64,000 nt of DNA from Mycobacterium celatum (GTDB taxonomy: Bacteria > Actinomycetota > Actinomycetes > Mycobacteriales > Mycobacteriaceae): positions 248,001 to 312,000 of the forward strand of contig NZ_LQOM01000016.1 in NCBI RefSeq assembly GCF_002101595.1, written 5' to 3'. The translations under genes and the position numbers were made by a program. Below, piece by piece: positions 51,197 to 60,553 of the stretch; the stretch's first letter is position 1; each line of letters begins with the position of its first letter. The notes under the pieces were generated by a model that worked only from the letters and a program-made list of their open reading frames with translations, ran no database searches and had not been told where the DNA came from.

Positions 51197-51876
51197 CCGC
51201 GCGGCCGCTGCGCGAGCTGGTCGAGGACGGCTGGGCGCATGCTCTGGAGCCCGTCGGCGAAAAGGTCGCCGAGATGGGTCAATTCCTGCGCGCAGAAATC
51301 GCCGCCGGCCGCGGCTACCTTCCGGCTGGCCAGAATGTGTTGCGCGCCTTTACGTTTCCCTTCGATGAGGTGCGGGTGTTGATTGTCGGACAAGATCCGT
51401 ATCCGACACCCGGGCATGCAGTGGGGCTGAGTTTCTCGGTGGCTGCGGAGGTCCGGCCGCTGCCGCGCAGCCTGGAGAACATCTTCGCCGAATACGCCAG
51501 CGACCTGGGCTATCCGACGCCGTCCTGCGGCGACCTGTCCCCATGGGCAAAGCGCGGGGTGATGCTGCTCAACAGGGTGCTCACCGTGCAGCCGGGCAAC
51601 CCGGCGTCGCACCGCGGCAAGGGGTGGGAGGCGGTCACCGAGTGCGCCATCCGCGCCCTGGTGGATCGTCGCAAGCCGCTGGTGGCGATCCTGTGGGGGC
51701 GCGACGCGTCGACGCTCAAGCCGATGCTGGCCGCCGAGGAGTGTGTGGCGATCGAATCGCCGCATCCCTCACCGCTGTCGGCGTCGCGGGGTTTCTTCGG
51801 TTCACGGCCGTTCAGCCGCGCCAACGAGCTGCTGGAGAAGATGGGCGCCGAGCCCGTCGACTGGCGACTGCCGTAG
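51193..51876 (+). CDS. ung: Uracil-DNA glycosylase (family 1)
   Basis: 227 aa. Excises uracil from DNA; important in GC-rich genomes with frequent cytosine deamination. Catalytic water-activating motif [17 protein letters not shown] (Asp about residue 69), [25 protein letters not shown], and the DNA-minor-groove motif [24 protein letters not shown] 51193 overlaps the upstream stop. Confidence 0.97.
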   Translation: MTARPLRELVEDGWAHALEPVGEKVAEMGQFLRAEIAAGRGYLPAGQNVLRAFTFPFDEVRVLIVGQDPYPTPGHAVGLSFSVAAEVRPLPRSLENIFAEYASDLGYPTPSCGDLSPWAKRGVMLLNRVLTVQPGNPASHRGKGWEAVTECAIRALVDRRKPLVAILWGRDASTLKPMLAAEECVAIESPHPSPLSASRGFFGSRPFSRANELLEKMGAEPVDWRLP

Positions 51877-51956
51877 CTCTCCCTGCGCGAGTAGCTGCAA
51901 AAAAGGCCCGCGACACGCCGGAAAATGGGGACCTTTGCGTCTGTTGGCGCTAAAAA

Positions 51957-52151
51957 CTAGCCGCGGACGACCTTGCCGGCCTTGATGCACGACGTGCAGA
52001 CGTTGAGCCGCTGCTTGTTACCGCCGGGGCGGGTCACGGCGTGCACCGTCTGAATGTTGGGGTCCCAGCGACGGCTGGTCCGGCGATGCGAGTGCGATAC
52101 CGACTTGCCGAAGCCGGGGCTCTTCCCGCAAATGTCGCACACGGCGGCCAT
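51957..52151 (-). CDS. rpmB: 50S ribosomal protein L28, zinc-ribbon form
   Basis: 64 aa. CDICGKSPGFGKSVSHSHRRTSRRWDPNIQ and CTSCIKAGKV give two CxxC pairs, i.e. the zinc-containing (C+) paralogue. In mycobacteria C- paralogues replace C+ ones under zinc starvation. ATG 52151; convergent with ung over 80 bp (51877-51956), in which a weak A-rich/T-rich imperfect dyad is the only feature. Confidence 0.96.
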   Translation of the reverse strand: MAAVCDICGKSPGFGKSVSHSHRRTSRRWDPNIQTVHAVTRPGGNKQRLNVCTSCIKAGKVVRG

Positions 52152-52339
52152 AGCTGAAACTCCTCAAATCTCTGGGGCCAACAACCGAGCTCGGGTGGCC
52201 ACGACGACCTGGTCAGGATAGCCGCAGGCGGCCCGAAGTGCCAAAACGATCAACACCCGCTGGATACCTTATGACCAGTCCTGTCGCCGCCACTGGTTAG
52301 GCTGGCGCCCACCGCAGGAGGCGCGAGGAGGTGGGCCAG

Positions 52340-54010
52340 GTGTCTGAAGTGCACACACCGGAACGCCTGCTGGACGGGGCTGCGCTGCGTGATTGGACAC
52401 ACACCGCTGTCAGTGACCTGATCACTCACATCGACGAAATAAACCGCCTCAACGTGTTCCCCGTCGCCGATTCCGACACCGGCACCAACATGCTGTTCAC
52501 CATGCGCTCGGCGCTGGCCGAGGCCAACACCGAAGCGCGGTCGGGCGACGTCGCGCGGGTGGCGGCAGCACTGTCGGTGGGTGCGCTCAACGGCGCCCGC
52601 GGAAACTCCGGGGTGATCCTGTCGCAGATCCTGCGGGGCATCGCCGACGTCACCGCCGAGGCCGCCGCCCGGGCCGGCGGTGAGCTGAACCACATCGACG
52701 CCGCGGTCCTCGGTTCGGCGTTGCGGCATGGCGTGGATCTGGTCGTCGCATCGATGGGCGGTCGGGAGGTTGCCGGGACCATCGTCTCGGTGCTGCAGGC
52801 CGCCGCCGACGCGGTCCAGCAGCATGCCGGCGAGGGATTGGTCCAGGCGATCAGCGCGGCCGGCGACGCAGCGGTGATCGCGCTGGAGAAAACCCCCGAA
52901 CAGCTCGACGTGCTGGGCGACGCGGGCGTGGTCGACGCCGGTGGACGCGGTTTGCTGGTCCTGCTCGATGCGCTCCGCTTTACGATCACCGGCCAGGCGC
53001 CCGCCCGCACGGTGTACGAGCCGTCGCCGCGCCGGCAGCCGGCCGACGCCGCCCCGGAACAACCCGCTCCGCAGTTCGAAGTGATGTACCTGCTCGGTGA
53101 CTGTGACGCCGACGGCGCCGACGCGCTGCGGGACCGCCTCGGCCAGCTCGGCGACTCGGTGGCCATCGCCACATCCGCGGCCGACGCGTCCGGGGCCGGC
53201 TACTCGGTCCACGTCCACACCAACGACGCCGGCGCCGCTGTCGAGGCCGGTTTGGTGTTCGGCCGCCCGCACCGGATCCAGATCTCGGTGCTCAACGGCG
53301 GCCCCGCCGGCCTGCCCCCGGGCAGCTGGACCCGCGAGCGGGCGGTGCTGGCCGTCGCCGACGGCGACGGCGCCGCGGAATTGTTCGCCGGCGAAGGCGC
53401 CTGCGTGCTGCGGCCCGACCCCGATGCCGCCGACCCGGCCACCGCGGTCAGCGCCCAACAGCTGTTGCGGGCGGTGGTGGACACCGGCGCCGCGCAGGTG
53501 ATGGTGTTGCCCAACGGCTACGTCGCGGCCGAGGAATTGGTCGCCGGCTGCACCGCCGCCATCGGCTGGGGCATCGACGTGGTGCCGCTGCCGAGCGGGT
53601 CGATGGTGCAGGGGCTGGCCGCGCTGGCTGTGCACGATCCGGACCGGCAGGCCGTCGACGACGGCTACACGATGGCCCGCGCCGTCGGCGCCGCGCGGCA
53701 CGGCTCGGTGCGCGTCGCGACCGAGCGGGCGCTGACGTGGGCCGGCACCTGTGAGTCCGGCGACGGCCTGGGCATCGCCGGCGACGAGGTGCTGATCGTG
53801 GCCGAAGACATCACGTCGGCGGCGATCGGTCTGATCGACTTACTGCTGGCGGCCGGCGGCGAGCTGGTGACGGTGCTGGTGGGCGCCGGCGTCGATCCGG
53901 GTCTCGGCGACGCACTGCAGCAGCATGTGCACGACCAGCATCCCGGCACCGAGCTGGTGACCTATCAGACCGGGCACCGCGGCGACGCGTTGTTGATCGG
54001 GGTCGAGTAG
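52340..54010 (+). CDS. DAK-phosphatase/fatty-acid-kinase-like protein (YloV/FakA family)
   Basis: 556 aa. N-terminal DhaL domain (DLITHIDEINRLNVFPVADSDTGTNMLFTM, the Asp-rich metal and ATP site; GARGNSGVILSQILRGIA), linker, and C-terminal DAK1_2 domain (DGLGIAGDEVLIVAEDI). FakA homologues phosphorylate fatty acids bound to FakB (DegV) proteins. GTG 52340 has GAGGAGG about 9 nt upstream; GTG 52331 touches that site. Stop is 2 bp from recG. As I recall, M. tuberculosis H37Rv annotates this as two pieces (Rv2975c/Rv2974c); here it is one intact frame. Confidence 0.88.
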   Translation: MSEVHTPERLLDGAALRDWTHTAVSDLITHIDEINRLNVFPVADSDTGTNMLFTMRSALAEANTEARSGDVARVAAALSVGALNGARGNSGVILSQILRGIADVTAEAAARAGGELNHIDAAVLGSALRHGVDLVVASMGGREVAGTIVSVLQAAADAVQQHAGEGLVQAISAAGDAAVIALEKTPEQLDVLGDAGVVDAGGRGLLVLLDALRFTITGQAPARTVYEPSPRRQPADAAPEQPAPQFEVMYLLGDCDADGADALRDRLGQLGDSVAIATSAADASGAGYSVHVHTNDAGAAVEAGLVFGRPHRIQISVLNGGPAGLPPGSWTRERAVLAVADGDGAAELFAGEGACVLRPDPDAADPATAVSAQQLLRAVVDTGAAQVMVLPNGYVAAEELVAGCTAAIGWGIDVVPLPSGSMVQGLAALAVHDPDRQAVDDGYTMARAVGAARHGSVRVATERALTWAGTCESGDGLGIAGDEVLIVAEDITSAAIGLIDLLLAAGGELVTVLVGAGVDPGLGDALQQHVHDQHPGTELVTYQTGHRGDALLIGVE

Positions 54011-54012
54011 CG

Positions 54013-56262
54013 ATGGCGACGCTGAGCGACCGGCTGGATTACCTTGTCGGGGCGAAATCCGCGAAGCCGCTCGACGAGGTGTTCGGTATCCGCACCGTCG
54101 ACGACCTGCTGCGCCACTACCCGCGCAGCTATGTCGAGGGCGCGACGGTGCGTGGTGCCGGTGACGAGCGGCCGCAAGAGGGGGAGCACATCACGCTGGT
54201 CGACATGATCACCGACGCGGTATCGCACCCGATGAAAACGAAGAAGCAGCAGTCCGACAAGAACAAGAAACGGCGCAACGACGAGTACCTCGTCATCACG
54301 CTCGGCTCAGGACGCAACAGGGTGACCGCCACTTTTTTTCACGCGCGCGGCCTCAAGTACGAGCTGACGAAGGGCACGAAGGTGATGCTCTCGGGCGAGG
54401 TCGGCTTCTTCCGGGGCACCATGCAACTGACGCATCCTGCCTTCCTCGTCCTGGATCCCAAGCGCAGCAGGAACTTTGGCAGCGACTCGCTGCGCAACAT
54501 CGCCGATGCGTCGAAGGCGGTCAGCGGCGAGGTGCTGCAGGAGGAGTTCGAACGTCGCTTCTTCCCGATCTATCCGGCCAGCACGAAGCTGCAGAGCTGG
54601 GACATATTCGCCTGCATGCGGCAGGTGCTCGCGGTGCTCGACCCCGTGGACGACCCGCTGCCCGACGAGGTTATCTCGGAACACGGTCTGGTCTGCGAGG
54701 ACCGCGCGCTGCGCGCGATCCATCTCTCCGAAGACGAAGCCGAGCGGCGCCGCGCCCGCGAGCGGCTGACTTTCGACGAAGCCGTGGGTTTGCAGTGGGC
54801 ACTGGTGTCCCGCCGCCACGGCGAACTGTCGCAATCCGGTCCTGCAGCACCGCCGCGGCCCGACGGCTTGAAACAAGAACTGTTGTCCCGCTTGCCGTTT
54901 GAGCTGACTTCCGGTCAGTGTGAAGTGCTCGAGGTGTTGTCCGCAGAACTGAGCGCGAGCCGTCCGATGAACCGGCTGTTGCAAGGAGAGGTGGGGTCGG
55001 GCAAGACGATCCTGGCGGTGCTGGCGATGCTGCAGATGGTCGATGCCGGCTATCAGTGCGCGCTGTTGGCGCCGACGGAAGTGCTTGCCGCACAACATGT
55101 CCGGTCGATCCACGACGTGCTGGGGCCGCTGGCGCTGGGCGGTCAGCTCGGCGGCGCCGACAACGCCACCAGGGTGGCGTTGCTCACCGGCTCGATGTCG
55201 GCGGCGCAGAAGAAACAGGTCCGCGAGGAGATCGGCAGCGGGCAGGCCGGCATCGTCGTCGGAACCCACGCACTGCTGCAGGACGCCGTCGAGTTTCACC
55301 GGCTGGGCATGGTGGTGGTCGACGAGCAACACCGGTTCGGTGTCGAGCAACGAGACCAGTTGCGCGCCAAGGCCCCTGCCGGGATCACGCCGCATCTTCT
55401 GGTGATGACGGCGACGCCGATACCGCGGACGGTGGCGCTGACCGTCTACGGCGATTTGGAGACCTCGACGCTGCGTGAGCTTCCCCGCGGGCGCCAGCCG
55501 ATCAGCACCAACACGATCTTCGTCAAGGACAAACCGGCGTGGCTGGACCGCGCGTGGCGCCGCATCATCGAGGAGGTCTCCGCCGGACGCCAGGCGTACG
55601 TGGTGGCGCCCCGGATCGACGAGAACGACGACAGCGGGCAAAGCGAGGACAGCGGAAGACCTTCGGCGACAGCGGTGGAGTTGTTCGCCTCACTGCACAA
55701 GCACCAACTGGCGGGTCTGCGGCTCGGACTGATGCACGGTCGTCTTGGCGCCGACGAGAAGGACGCCGTGATGGCGGCGTTTCGTGCCGGGGAGATCGAC
55801 GTGCTGGTGTGCACCACCGTGATCGAGGTCGGTGTCGACGTCCCGAACGCGACCGTGATGCTGGTGATGGACGCCGACCGGTTCGGTATCAGCCAATTGC
55901 ATCAGCTGCGTGGCCGCATCGGCCGCGGCGCGCACGCGAGCCTGTGTCTGTTGGCGAGCTGGGTTTCGCCGAATTCCCGAGCCGCCCGGCGACTGCAGGC
56001 CGTCGCGGAAACCCTCGACGGTTTCGCGCTGGCGGACCTGGACCTCGAGGAACGGCGCGAGGGAGATGTGTTGGGCCGCAGCCAAAGTGGCCGCCCGATA
56101 ACCCTCAGGCTGCTGTCACTGGCCAAGCACCGGCAAGTCATCGAGGCGGCCCGCGACCTCTGCGAGAGGGTGTACGACGCGAACCCGGCACACCCGGGGA
56201 TGGCGCTGCTGGCCGCGCCGTTCACCGGCAGTGATCGCATCGAGTACCTGGACAAGTCGTGA
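54013..56262 (+). CDS. recG: ATP-dependent DNA helicase RecG
   Basis: 749 aa. Branch-migration helicase acting on stalled forks and R-loops. N-terminal wedge/OB domain (YVEGATVRGAGDERPQEGEHITLVD...; about residues 35-150), helicase motif I GEVGSGKT (about 326), DEQH box (VVVDEQHRFGVEQ), motif III VMTATPIPRT, and motif VI LHQLRGRIGRG. Full-length. A short Lys-rich insert (KTKKQQSDKNKKRR, about 76-89) resembles inserts in mycobacterial RecG. Confidence 0.97.
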   Translation: MATLSDRLDYLVGAKSAKPLDEVFGIRTVDDLLRHYPRSYVEGATVRGAGDERPQEGEHITLVDMITDAVSHPMKTKKQQSDKNKKRRNDEYLVITLGSGRNRVTATFFHARGLKYELTKGTKVMLSGEVGFFRGTMQLTHPAFLVLDPKRSRNFGSDSLRNIADASKAVSGEVLQEEFERRFFPIYPASTKLQSWDIFACMRQVLAVLDPVDDPLPDEVISEHGLVCEDRALRAIHLSEDEAERRRARERLTFDEAVGLQWALVSRRHGELSQSGPAAPPRPDGLKQELLSRLPFELTSGQCEVLEVLSAELSASRPMNRLLQGEVGSGKTILAVLAMLQMVDAGYQCALLAPTEVLAAQHVRSIHDVLGPLALGGQLGGADNATRVALLTGSMSAAQKKQVREEIGSGQAGIVVGTHALLQDAVEFHRLGMVVVDEQHRFGVEQRDQLRAKAPAGITPHLLVMTATPIPRTVALTVYGDLETSTLRELPRGRQPISTNTIFVKDKPAWLDRAWRRIIEEVSAGRQAYVVAPRIDENDDSGQSEDSGRPSATAVELFASLHKHQLAGLRLGLMHGRLGADEKDAVMAAFRAGEIDVLVCTTVIEVGVDVPNATVMLVMDADRFGISQLHQLRGRIGRGAHASLCLLASWVSPNSRAARRLQAVAETLDGFALADLDLEERREGDVLGRSQSGRPITLRLLSLAKHRQVIEAARDLCERVYDANPAHPGMALLAAPFTGSDRIEYLDKS

Positions 56263-56972
56263 GTCGCAAGACGTTGCTGTGGTTGTCGGCGATCGCGGTA
56301 CTGGCGGTGATGGTCGCCTATCAGGTGATGGCCTCCTCGGCAGGCAATCGCGCGGAGCAGTTCGCGGCGCGCGCCGATATTCCGACCGTGCAGCCCGGCG
56401 TCGACGTACTGGCCGGAATCGTGGTGGTGCCGGCCAGGATTCACCGCTACGACTATCGCCGCGCCGCATACGGCGACGCCTGGACCGACGACAACGACGC
56501 ACCCGGCGGGCACAACGGATGCGACACCCGCGACGACATCCTCAACCGGGATCTCGTCGACAAGACGTACGTGTCGATCAAACGCTGTCCCGACGCCGTG
56601 GCCACCGGCACGCTGCACGACCCGTACACCAATGCGACGGTAGCATTCCACCGCGGCGCCCGGGTCGGGGAGTCGGTCCAGATCGACCACATCGTCCCGC
56701 TGGCGTTGGCCTGGGATATGGGCGCCTACGACTGGCCGTTTCCCGAGCGGGTGCGCTTCGCCAATGATCCCGCCAACCTGCTGGCGGTCGCCGGAAACGC
56801 CAACGAAGACAAGGGTGATTCGCAACCGGCGCTGTGGATGCCGCCGAACACCGCGTTCTGGTGCCAATACAGCATGCAGTTCATCGCGGTGCTGCGCGGC
56901 TACGCGCTGCCCGTCGACCAAGCGTCGGCCGACGCGCTGCGGCAGGCCGCGGCCACGTGCCCGGCGGGCTAG
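56259..56972 (+). CDS. Exported HNH (DUF1524) nuclease-like protein (Rv2972c-like)
   Basis: 237 aa. Signal anchor MSRKTLLWLSAIAVLAVMVAYQVMA (residues 1-25), then an extracytoplasmic DUF1524/GmrSD-type domain with the HNH-like motif VQIDHIVPLALAWDMGAYDW and NDPANLLAVAGNANEDKGDSQPALWMPPN (catalytic His and Asn). Related secreted proteins are taken to be nucleases; the role is unknown. GTG 56259 overlaps recG TGA, so it belongs to that operon. Confidence 0.87.
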   Translation: MSRKTLLWLSAIAVLAVMVAYQVMASSAGNRAEQFAARADIPTVQPGVDVLAGIVVVPARIHRYDYRRAAYGDAWTDDNDAPGGHNGCDTRDDILNRDLVDKTYVSIKRCPDAVATGTLHDPYTNATVAFHRGARVGESVQIDHIVPLALAWDMGAYDWPFPERVRFANDPANLLAVAGNANEDKGDSQPALWMPPNTAFWCQYSMQFIAVLRGYALPVDQASADALRQAAATCPAG

Positions 56973-56983
56973 CGCGAGCGGGC

Positions 56984-57835
56984 TCAGATACCCGTGTAGG
57001 TCAGCGGATCCTCGCGCACCCGGGTGCCGTCATTGAGGCCGTTGAGCGCATCCATGTGCTCGGCGGCCAGCTCGAAATCGAAGACGTCGAAGTTGCTGGC
57101 GATGCGCTCGGGCTTACCCGACCGGAACACCACCGCGTTGCCCAGTTGCAGGTTCCAGCGCAGCAACACCTGGGCGGGTGTGCGGCTGTATTCCCCGGCA
57201 ATGGATGTCACCGTCGGATTGTCCAGCAGCCGGCCGACGGCCAGCGGGCTGTAGGCCTGGGTGACGACGCTGTGGCTGGCGTTGGCGCTGCGCAGCTCGG
57301 CCTGGTTGAGCAGCGGGTGCAACTCGATCTGATTGACGGCGGGCGTGACAAAGGTCAGGTCGATGACCGTCGACAGGTGTTCCTCGGTGAAGTTCGCGAC
57401 GCCGATCGAACGGGCAAGACCGTTGCCGCGCACCTGGATTAAGCCCCCGAAGCTGTTCACATACTCGCCCAATTGTGGCGCGGGCCAATGAATCAAATAC
57501 AAGTCGACATACTCGAGGCCGAGCCGCTCCAAGCTTTCCTGGCACGCCTCCTGTGACCTGGCGAATCCCTGGTCGGCGTTGGCGAGCTTGGTGGTGACGA
57601 ACAACTCGGCCCGCGGGATGCCCGAAGCGGCGATCGCGCGGCCGACGGCCGCTTCGTTGCCGTAGACCGCGGCGGTGTCGATCAGCCGGCAGCCGGCCTC
57701 CAGCGCCGCCGATACCGCGCGTTCCGTCTCGTCGTCGGACAGCTCCGCGACACCGAGGCCGAGCACGGGCATCGTGTTCTCGTCATTGAGCGCAATAGCT
57801 GGGACGGTGGCGCCCGACTCGCCAGTCAACGTCAT
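56984..57835 (-). CDS. Aldo/keto reductase, paralogue 1
   Basis: 283 aa. NADPH-dependent (beta/alpha)8 AKR. Catalytic tetrad visible: Asp and Tyr in DTAAVYGNE (about residues 52-57), Lys in VTTKLANAD (about 83), His in YLIHWPAP (about 116); coenzyme site near [15 protein letters not shown]. The natural IPKS segment reads VFRSGKP, a departure from the usual Lys-Ser in the NADPH-binding loop. ATG 57835 directly follows the stop of the upstream paralogue. Confidence 0.92.
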   Translation of the reverse strand: MTLTGESGATVPAIALNDENTMPVLGLGVAELSDDETERAVSAALEAGCRLIDTAAVYGNEAAVGRAIAASGIPRAELFVTTKLANADQGFARSQEACQESLERLGLEYVDLYLIHWPAPQLGEYVNSFGGLIQVRGNGLARSIGVANFTEEHLSTVIDLTFVTPAVNQIELHPLLNQAELRSANASHSVVTQAYSPLAVGRLLDNPTVTSIAGEYSRTPAQVLLRWNLQLGNAVVFRSGKPERIASNFDVFDFELAAEHMDALNGLNDGTRVREDPLTYTGI

Positions 57836-58669
57836 TCACCTGCCTGTGAAATCGAAGGTTCGTGGATCCGGACCAAGCCGTGTTCCGTCATCGAGCGAGG
57901 AGATCGACGCCATCTCGTCGTTGCTCAGTTCGAAATCGAACACTTCGAAGTTGCTCGCAATCCGCGCAGGGTTCACCGACTTGGGGATCACGATATTACC
58001 TAGCTGGATATGCCACCTAATCAACACCTGGGCAGGTGTCCGGCCGCGGGCGTCGGCGAGTGCGGTGATCGTCGGATGGTCCAGCAGCGAACCCTGACCG
58101 AGCGGGCCCCACGCCTCGGTGGCGATGCCCAGACGTGCGTGGACCTCGCGCAACGCGGTTTGCGGCAGCCGCGGATGCAGCTCGACCTGGTTGACCGCCG
58201 GCACTATGCCGGTGGCGTCGATGAGCACCTGCAAGTGCTCGGGCTCGAAATTGCTCACCCCGATCGACCGGATGCGGCCCTGGTCGCGCAGGTGGGCGAA
58301 CGCCTTGAAGGTGTCGACGAACTTGCCCTGCTGGGGCAGCGGCCAATGGATCAGGTATAGGTCCAGGTAATCGAGGCCAAGGCGGTCCATGCTGGCGTCG
58401 AACGCCGTCAGCGTGCTGTCGTAGCCCTGGTCGGCGTTCCATAGCTTGGTCACCAAGTACAGTTCGTCTCTGGGCACGCCGGAATTGGCTACCGCACGCC
58501 CGGTCTCGCGTTCGTTACGGTAGGCCGCCGCGGTGTCGATATGCCGGTAACCGGCTTGCAGCGCGGTACCGACCGCCTGCTCGGTGTCCGCGGGTGGAAT
58601 CTGGAAAACGCCGAATCCCAGGGCGGGAATGGAATTGCCGTCGTTGAGCGTGACGAGGGGAGCAGCCAT
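57836..58669 (-). CDS. Aldo/keto reductase, paralogue 2
   Basis: 277 aa. Complete AKR: GNSIPALGFGVFQI, DTAAAYRNE (Asp, Tyr), YLVTKLWNAD (Lys), YLIHWPLPQQGKF (His), GVSNFEPEHL and NIVIPKSVNPARIASNFEVFDF (NADPH site). M. tuberculosis Rv2971 is the single family member here, as I recall, and is reported to act on small carbonyls such as methylglyoxal. Zero spacing to paralogue 1 downstream. ATG 58669 shares bases with the divergent lipN ATG (58668). Confidence 0.93.
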   Translation of the reverse strand: MAAPLVTLNDGNSIPALGFGVFQIPPADTEQAVGTALQAGYRHIDTAAAYRNERETGRAVANSGVPRDELYLVTKLWNADQGYDSTLTAFDASMDRLGLDYLDLYLIHWPLPQQGKFVDTFKAFAHLRDQGRIRSIGVSNFEPEHLQVLIDATGIVPAVNQVELHPRLPQTALREVHARLGIATEAWGPLGQGSLLDHPTITALADARGRTPAQVLIRWHIQLGNIVIPKSVNPARIASNFEVFDFELSNDEMASISSLDDGTRLGPDPRTFDFTGR

Positions 58670-59753
58670 GACGAAAAGTCTGCCAGGCGTGCCCGGGCTG
58701 ACCAGCCGGATGCAGAACACCGCCGCCAACCTCGGTATGAAGGTCATTCCGTTCATCCCGGCCGGCGCCAAGCGGCTACTCTCGGGCGGCCGGTCGGTCA
58801 CCATCGACGGCAACACGCTGGACACCACCCTGCAGCTGATGCTGTCTGGGCTGCGAGTGATGGGCGTCGACGGGTTGGTAACCGAAGACGACCCGACCGC
58901 GTCGCGCACCCAGATGCGCGAGCTCACTGCCGCGTTTCCGGGCCCGCAGATCCACGTCGCCGTCAGCGACCTGTCGATACCGGGCCCGACCGGCGACATC
59001 GGCGCCCGGCATTACCGGCCGGCCTGCGCGGAGCCCACTGCGTTGCTGGTCTTCTACCACGGCGGCGGCTGGTGCCTCGGTGACCTCGACACCCATGACC
59101 AGTTGTGCCGGCTGGTCTGTCGCGACGCCGACATCCACGTGTTGTCGATCGACTATCGGCTGGCCCCCGAACATCCCGCCCCGGCCGCGGTCGACGACGC
59201 CTACGCGGCGTTTCGGTGGGCGCACGAGCACGCCGGCGAGCTGGGCGCGATCCCCGGCCGGGTGGCCGTGGGCGGCGACAGCGCCGGCGGCAACCTCGCC
59301 GCCGTGGTGTCGCAGCTGGCGCGCAACGACGGCGGCCCCGAGCCGGCGCTGCAGTGGCTGCTCTATCCGCGAACCGACTTCACCGCGCAAACTCGGTCGC
59401 TGTCGCTGTTCGCCAGCGGTTTTTTGCTCACCAAGCACGACATCGACTGGTTCGAGGCGAATTATCTGGGCGGCTCCGGCGTCGACGCCGCAGATCCGCG
59501 GGTCTCTCCGCTGCTGGCCGAAACGCTGTCCGGGCTGCCCCCTGCGCTGATCACAGTCGCGGGTTTCGATCCTCTGCGCGACGAGGGCGAGCGGTACGCC
59601 ACGGCGCTGCAGGCCGCCGGCAATGCGGTCGACCTGCGCTGCCTGGGCTCGTTGACGCACGGGTTCGCCAACCTCTTCCCGCTGGGCGGCGGCAGCGCGA
59701 CCGCCACCGCCGAGCTGGTCTCGGCGCTGCGCGCCCACCTCAGCCGGGTTTGA
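58668..59753 (+). CDS. lipN: Esterase/lipase LipN (hormone-sensitive-lipase family)
   Basis: 361 aa. Alpha/beta hydrolase with the HSL oxyanion motif YHGGGW (about residues 128-133), nucleophile elbow GDSAGG (about 204-209), Asp in FDPLRDEG and His in SLTHGF. A carboxylesterase for short acyl chains. ATG 58668 (MTKSLPGVPGL) matches M. tuberculosis LipN and has GAGGGGAG upstream; its promoter must lie inside the divergent AKR gene. The in-frame upstream extension reads AKR antisense and is rejected. Confidence 0.93.
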   Translation: MTKSLPGVPGLTSRMQNTAANLGMKVIPFIPAGAKRLLSGGRSVTIDGNTLDTTLQLMLSGLRVMGVDGLVTEDDPTASRTQMRELTAAFPGPQIHVAVSDLSIPGPTGDIGARHYRPACAEPTALLVFYHGGGWCLGDLDTHDQLCRLVCRDADIHVLSIDYRLAPEHPAPAAVDDAYAAFRWAHEHAGELGAIPGRVAVGGDSAGGNLAAVVSQLARNDGGPEPALQWLLYPRTDFTAQTRSLSLFASGFLLTKHDIDWFEANYLGGSGVDAADPRVSPLLAETLSGLPPALITVAGFDPLRDEGERYATALQAAGNAVDLRCLGSLTHGFANLFPLGGGSATATAELVSALRAHLSRV

Positions 59754-59800
59754 GCACATTACGCTAGAAGCGCCATCGACAACCGGAGGATCAGCGACCA

Positions 59801-60553
59801 GTGGCCAACAAATCGAAACGCCCCGGCTACGACCCCAAGCTTGCGGGCCGCCGACGCGATCGCGCATTCCAGATCGGAATCACCCTGATCGTGGTGGTCT
59901 TCGCAGTCGTCGTGATCGGCTACATCCTGATCTCGCACGATAAGAAGAGCGAGCATGCAGGACGCGCGGTGCGGGTGACGTCGAGCAAGCTGGTCACCAA
60001 GGAGGGCACCAAAGATCCCAAGGCGATCGTGTCGTTCTACGAAGACTTCCTGTGCCCGGCGTGCGGGAACTTCGAGCGGACGTTCGGGCCGACGGTGTCC
60101 AGGCTGATCGACAGCGGTGCCATCGCCGCCGACTACTACATGGTCGGCATCCTGAGCAGCCCGCACAACGACGACTATTCGAGTCGTGCCGGGGCGGCGG
60201 CCTACTGCGTGGCCGACGAGAACCTCGACGCGTTCCGCCGGTTCCACACCGCGTTGTTCACCAAGGAGCTGCAGCCGTCGGAGACCGGTTCGAAGTTTCC
60301 CGACAACGCCGAGCTGATCGAACGCGCCCGCGAGGCCGGCGTCGTGGGCAAGGTTCCCGACTGTGTCAAGAGCGGCAAGTACATTCCGCTGGTCGACGGC
60401 ATGGCAGCGGCCACCAATATTCACGCCACCCCGACCATCCGCATCAACGGCCAGGACTACGACCCGTCGACGCCTGACGCGCTGGTCGCCAAGATCAAAG
60501 AAATCGTCGGGAACGTGCCCGGCCTCGATACGGCGGCGACGCCGGCGTCGTGA
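59801..60553 (+). CDS. Membrane-anchored DsbA-like thiol oxidoreductase (Rv2969c-like)
   Basis: 250 aa. Basic start, one anchor helix (IGITLIVVVFAVVVIGYILI, about residues 27-46), then a periplasm-facing thioredoxin/DsbA fold with CxxC as CPAC in FYEDFLCPACGNFERTFG (about 85-88), cis-Pro region HATPTIRING, and an extra Cys pair (AYCVADE; PDCVKS). Forms disulfides in exported proteins and is reoxidised by the VKOR partner encoded next (GTGA overlap). GTG 59801 has CCGGAGGA upstream. Confidence 0.94.
   Translation: MANKSKRPGYDPKLAGRRRDRAFQIGITLIVVVFAVVVIGYILISHDKKSEHAGRAVRVTSSKLVTKEGTKDPKAIVSFYEDFLCPACGNFERTFGPTVSRLIDSGAIAADYYMVGILSSPHNDDYSSRAGAAAYCVADENLDAFRRFHTALFTKELQPSETGSKFPDNAELIERAREAGVVGKVPDCVKSGKYIPLVDGMAAATNIHATPTIRINGQDYDPSTPDALVAKIKEIVGNVPGLDTAATPAS

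Noticed and set aside
51890..51956. Terminator hairpin between ung and rpmB
   Set aside because: GCAAAAAAGG and CCTTTGC pair only partly; too weak to call.
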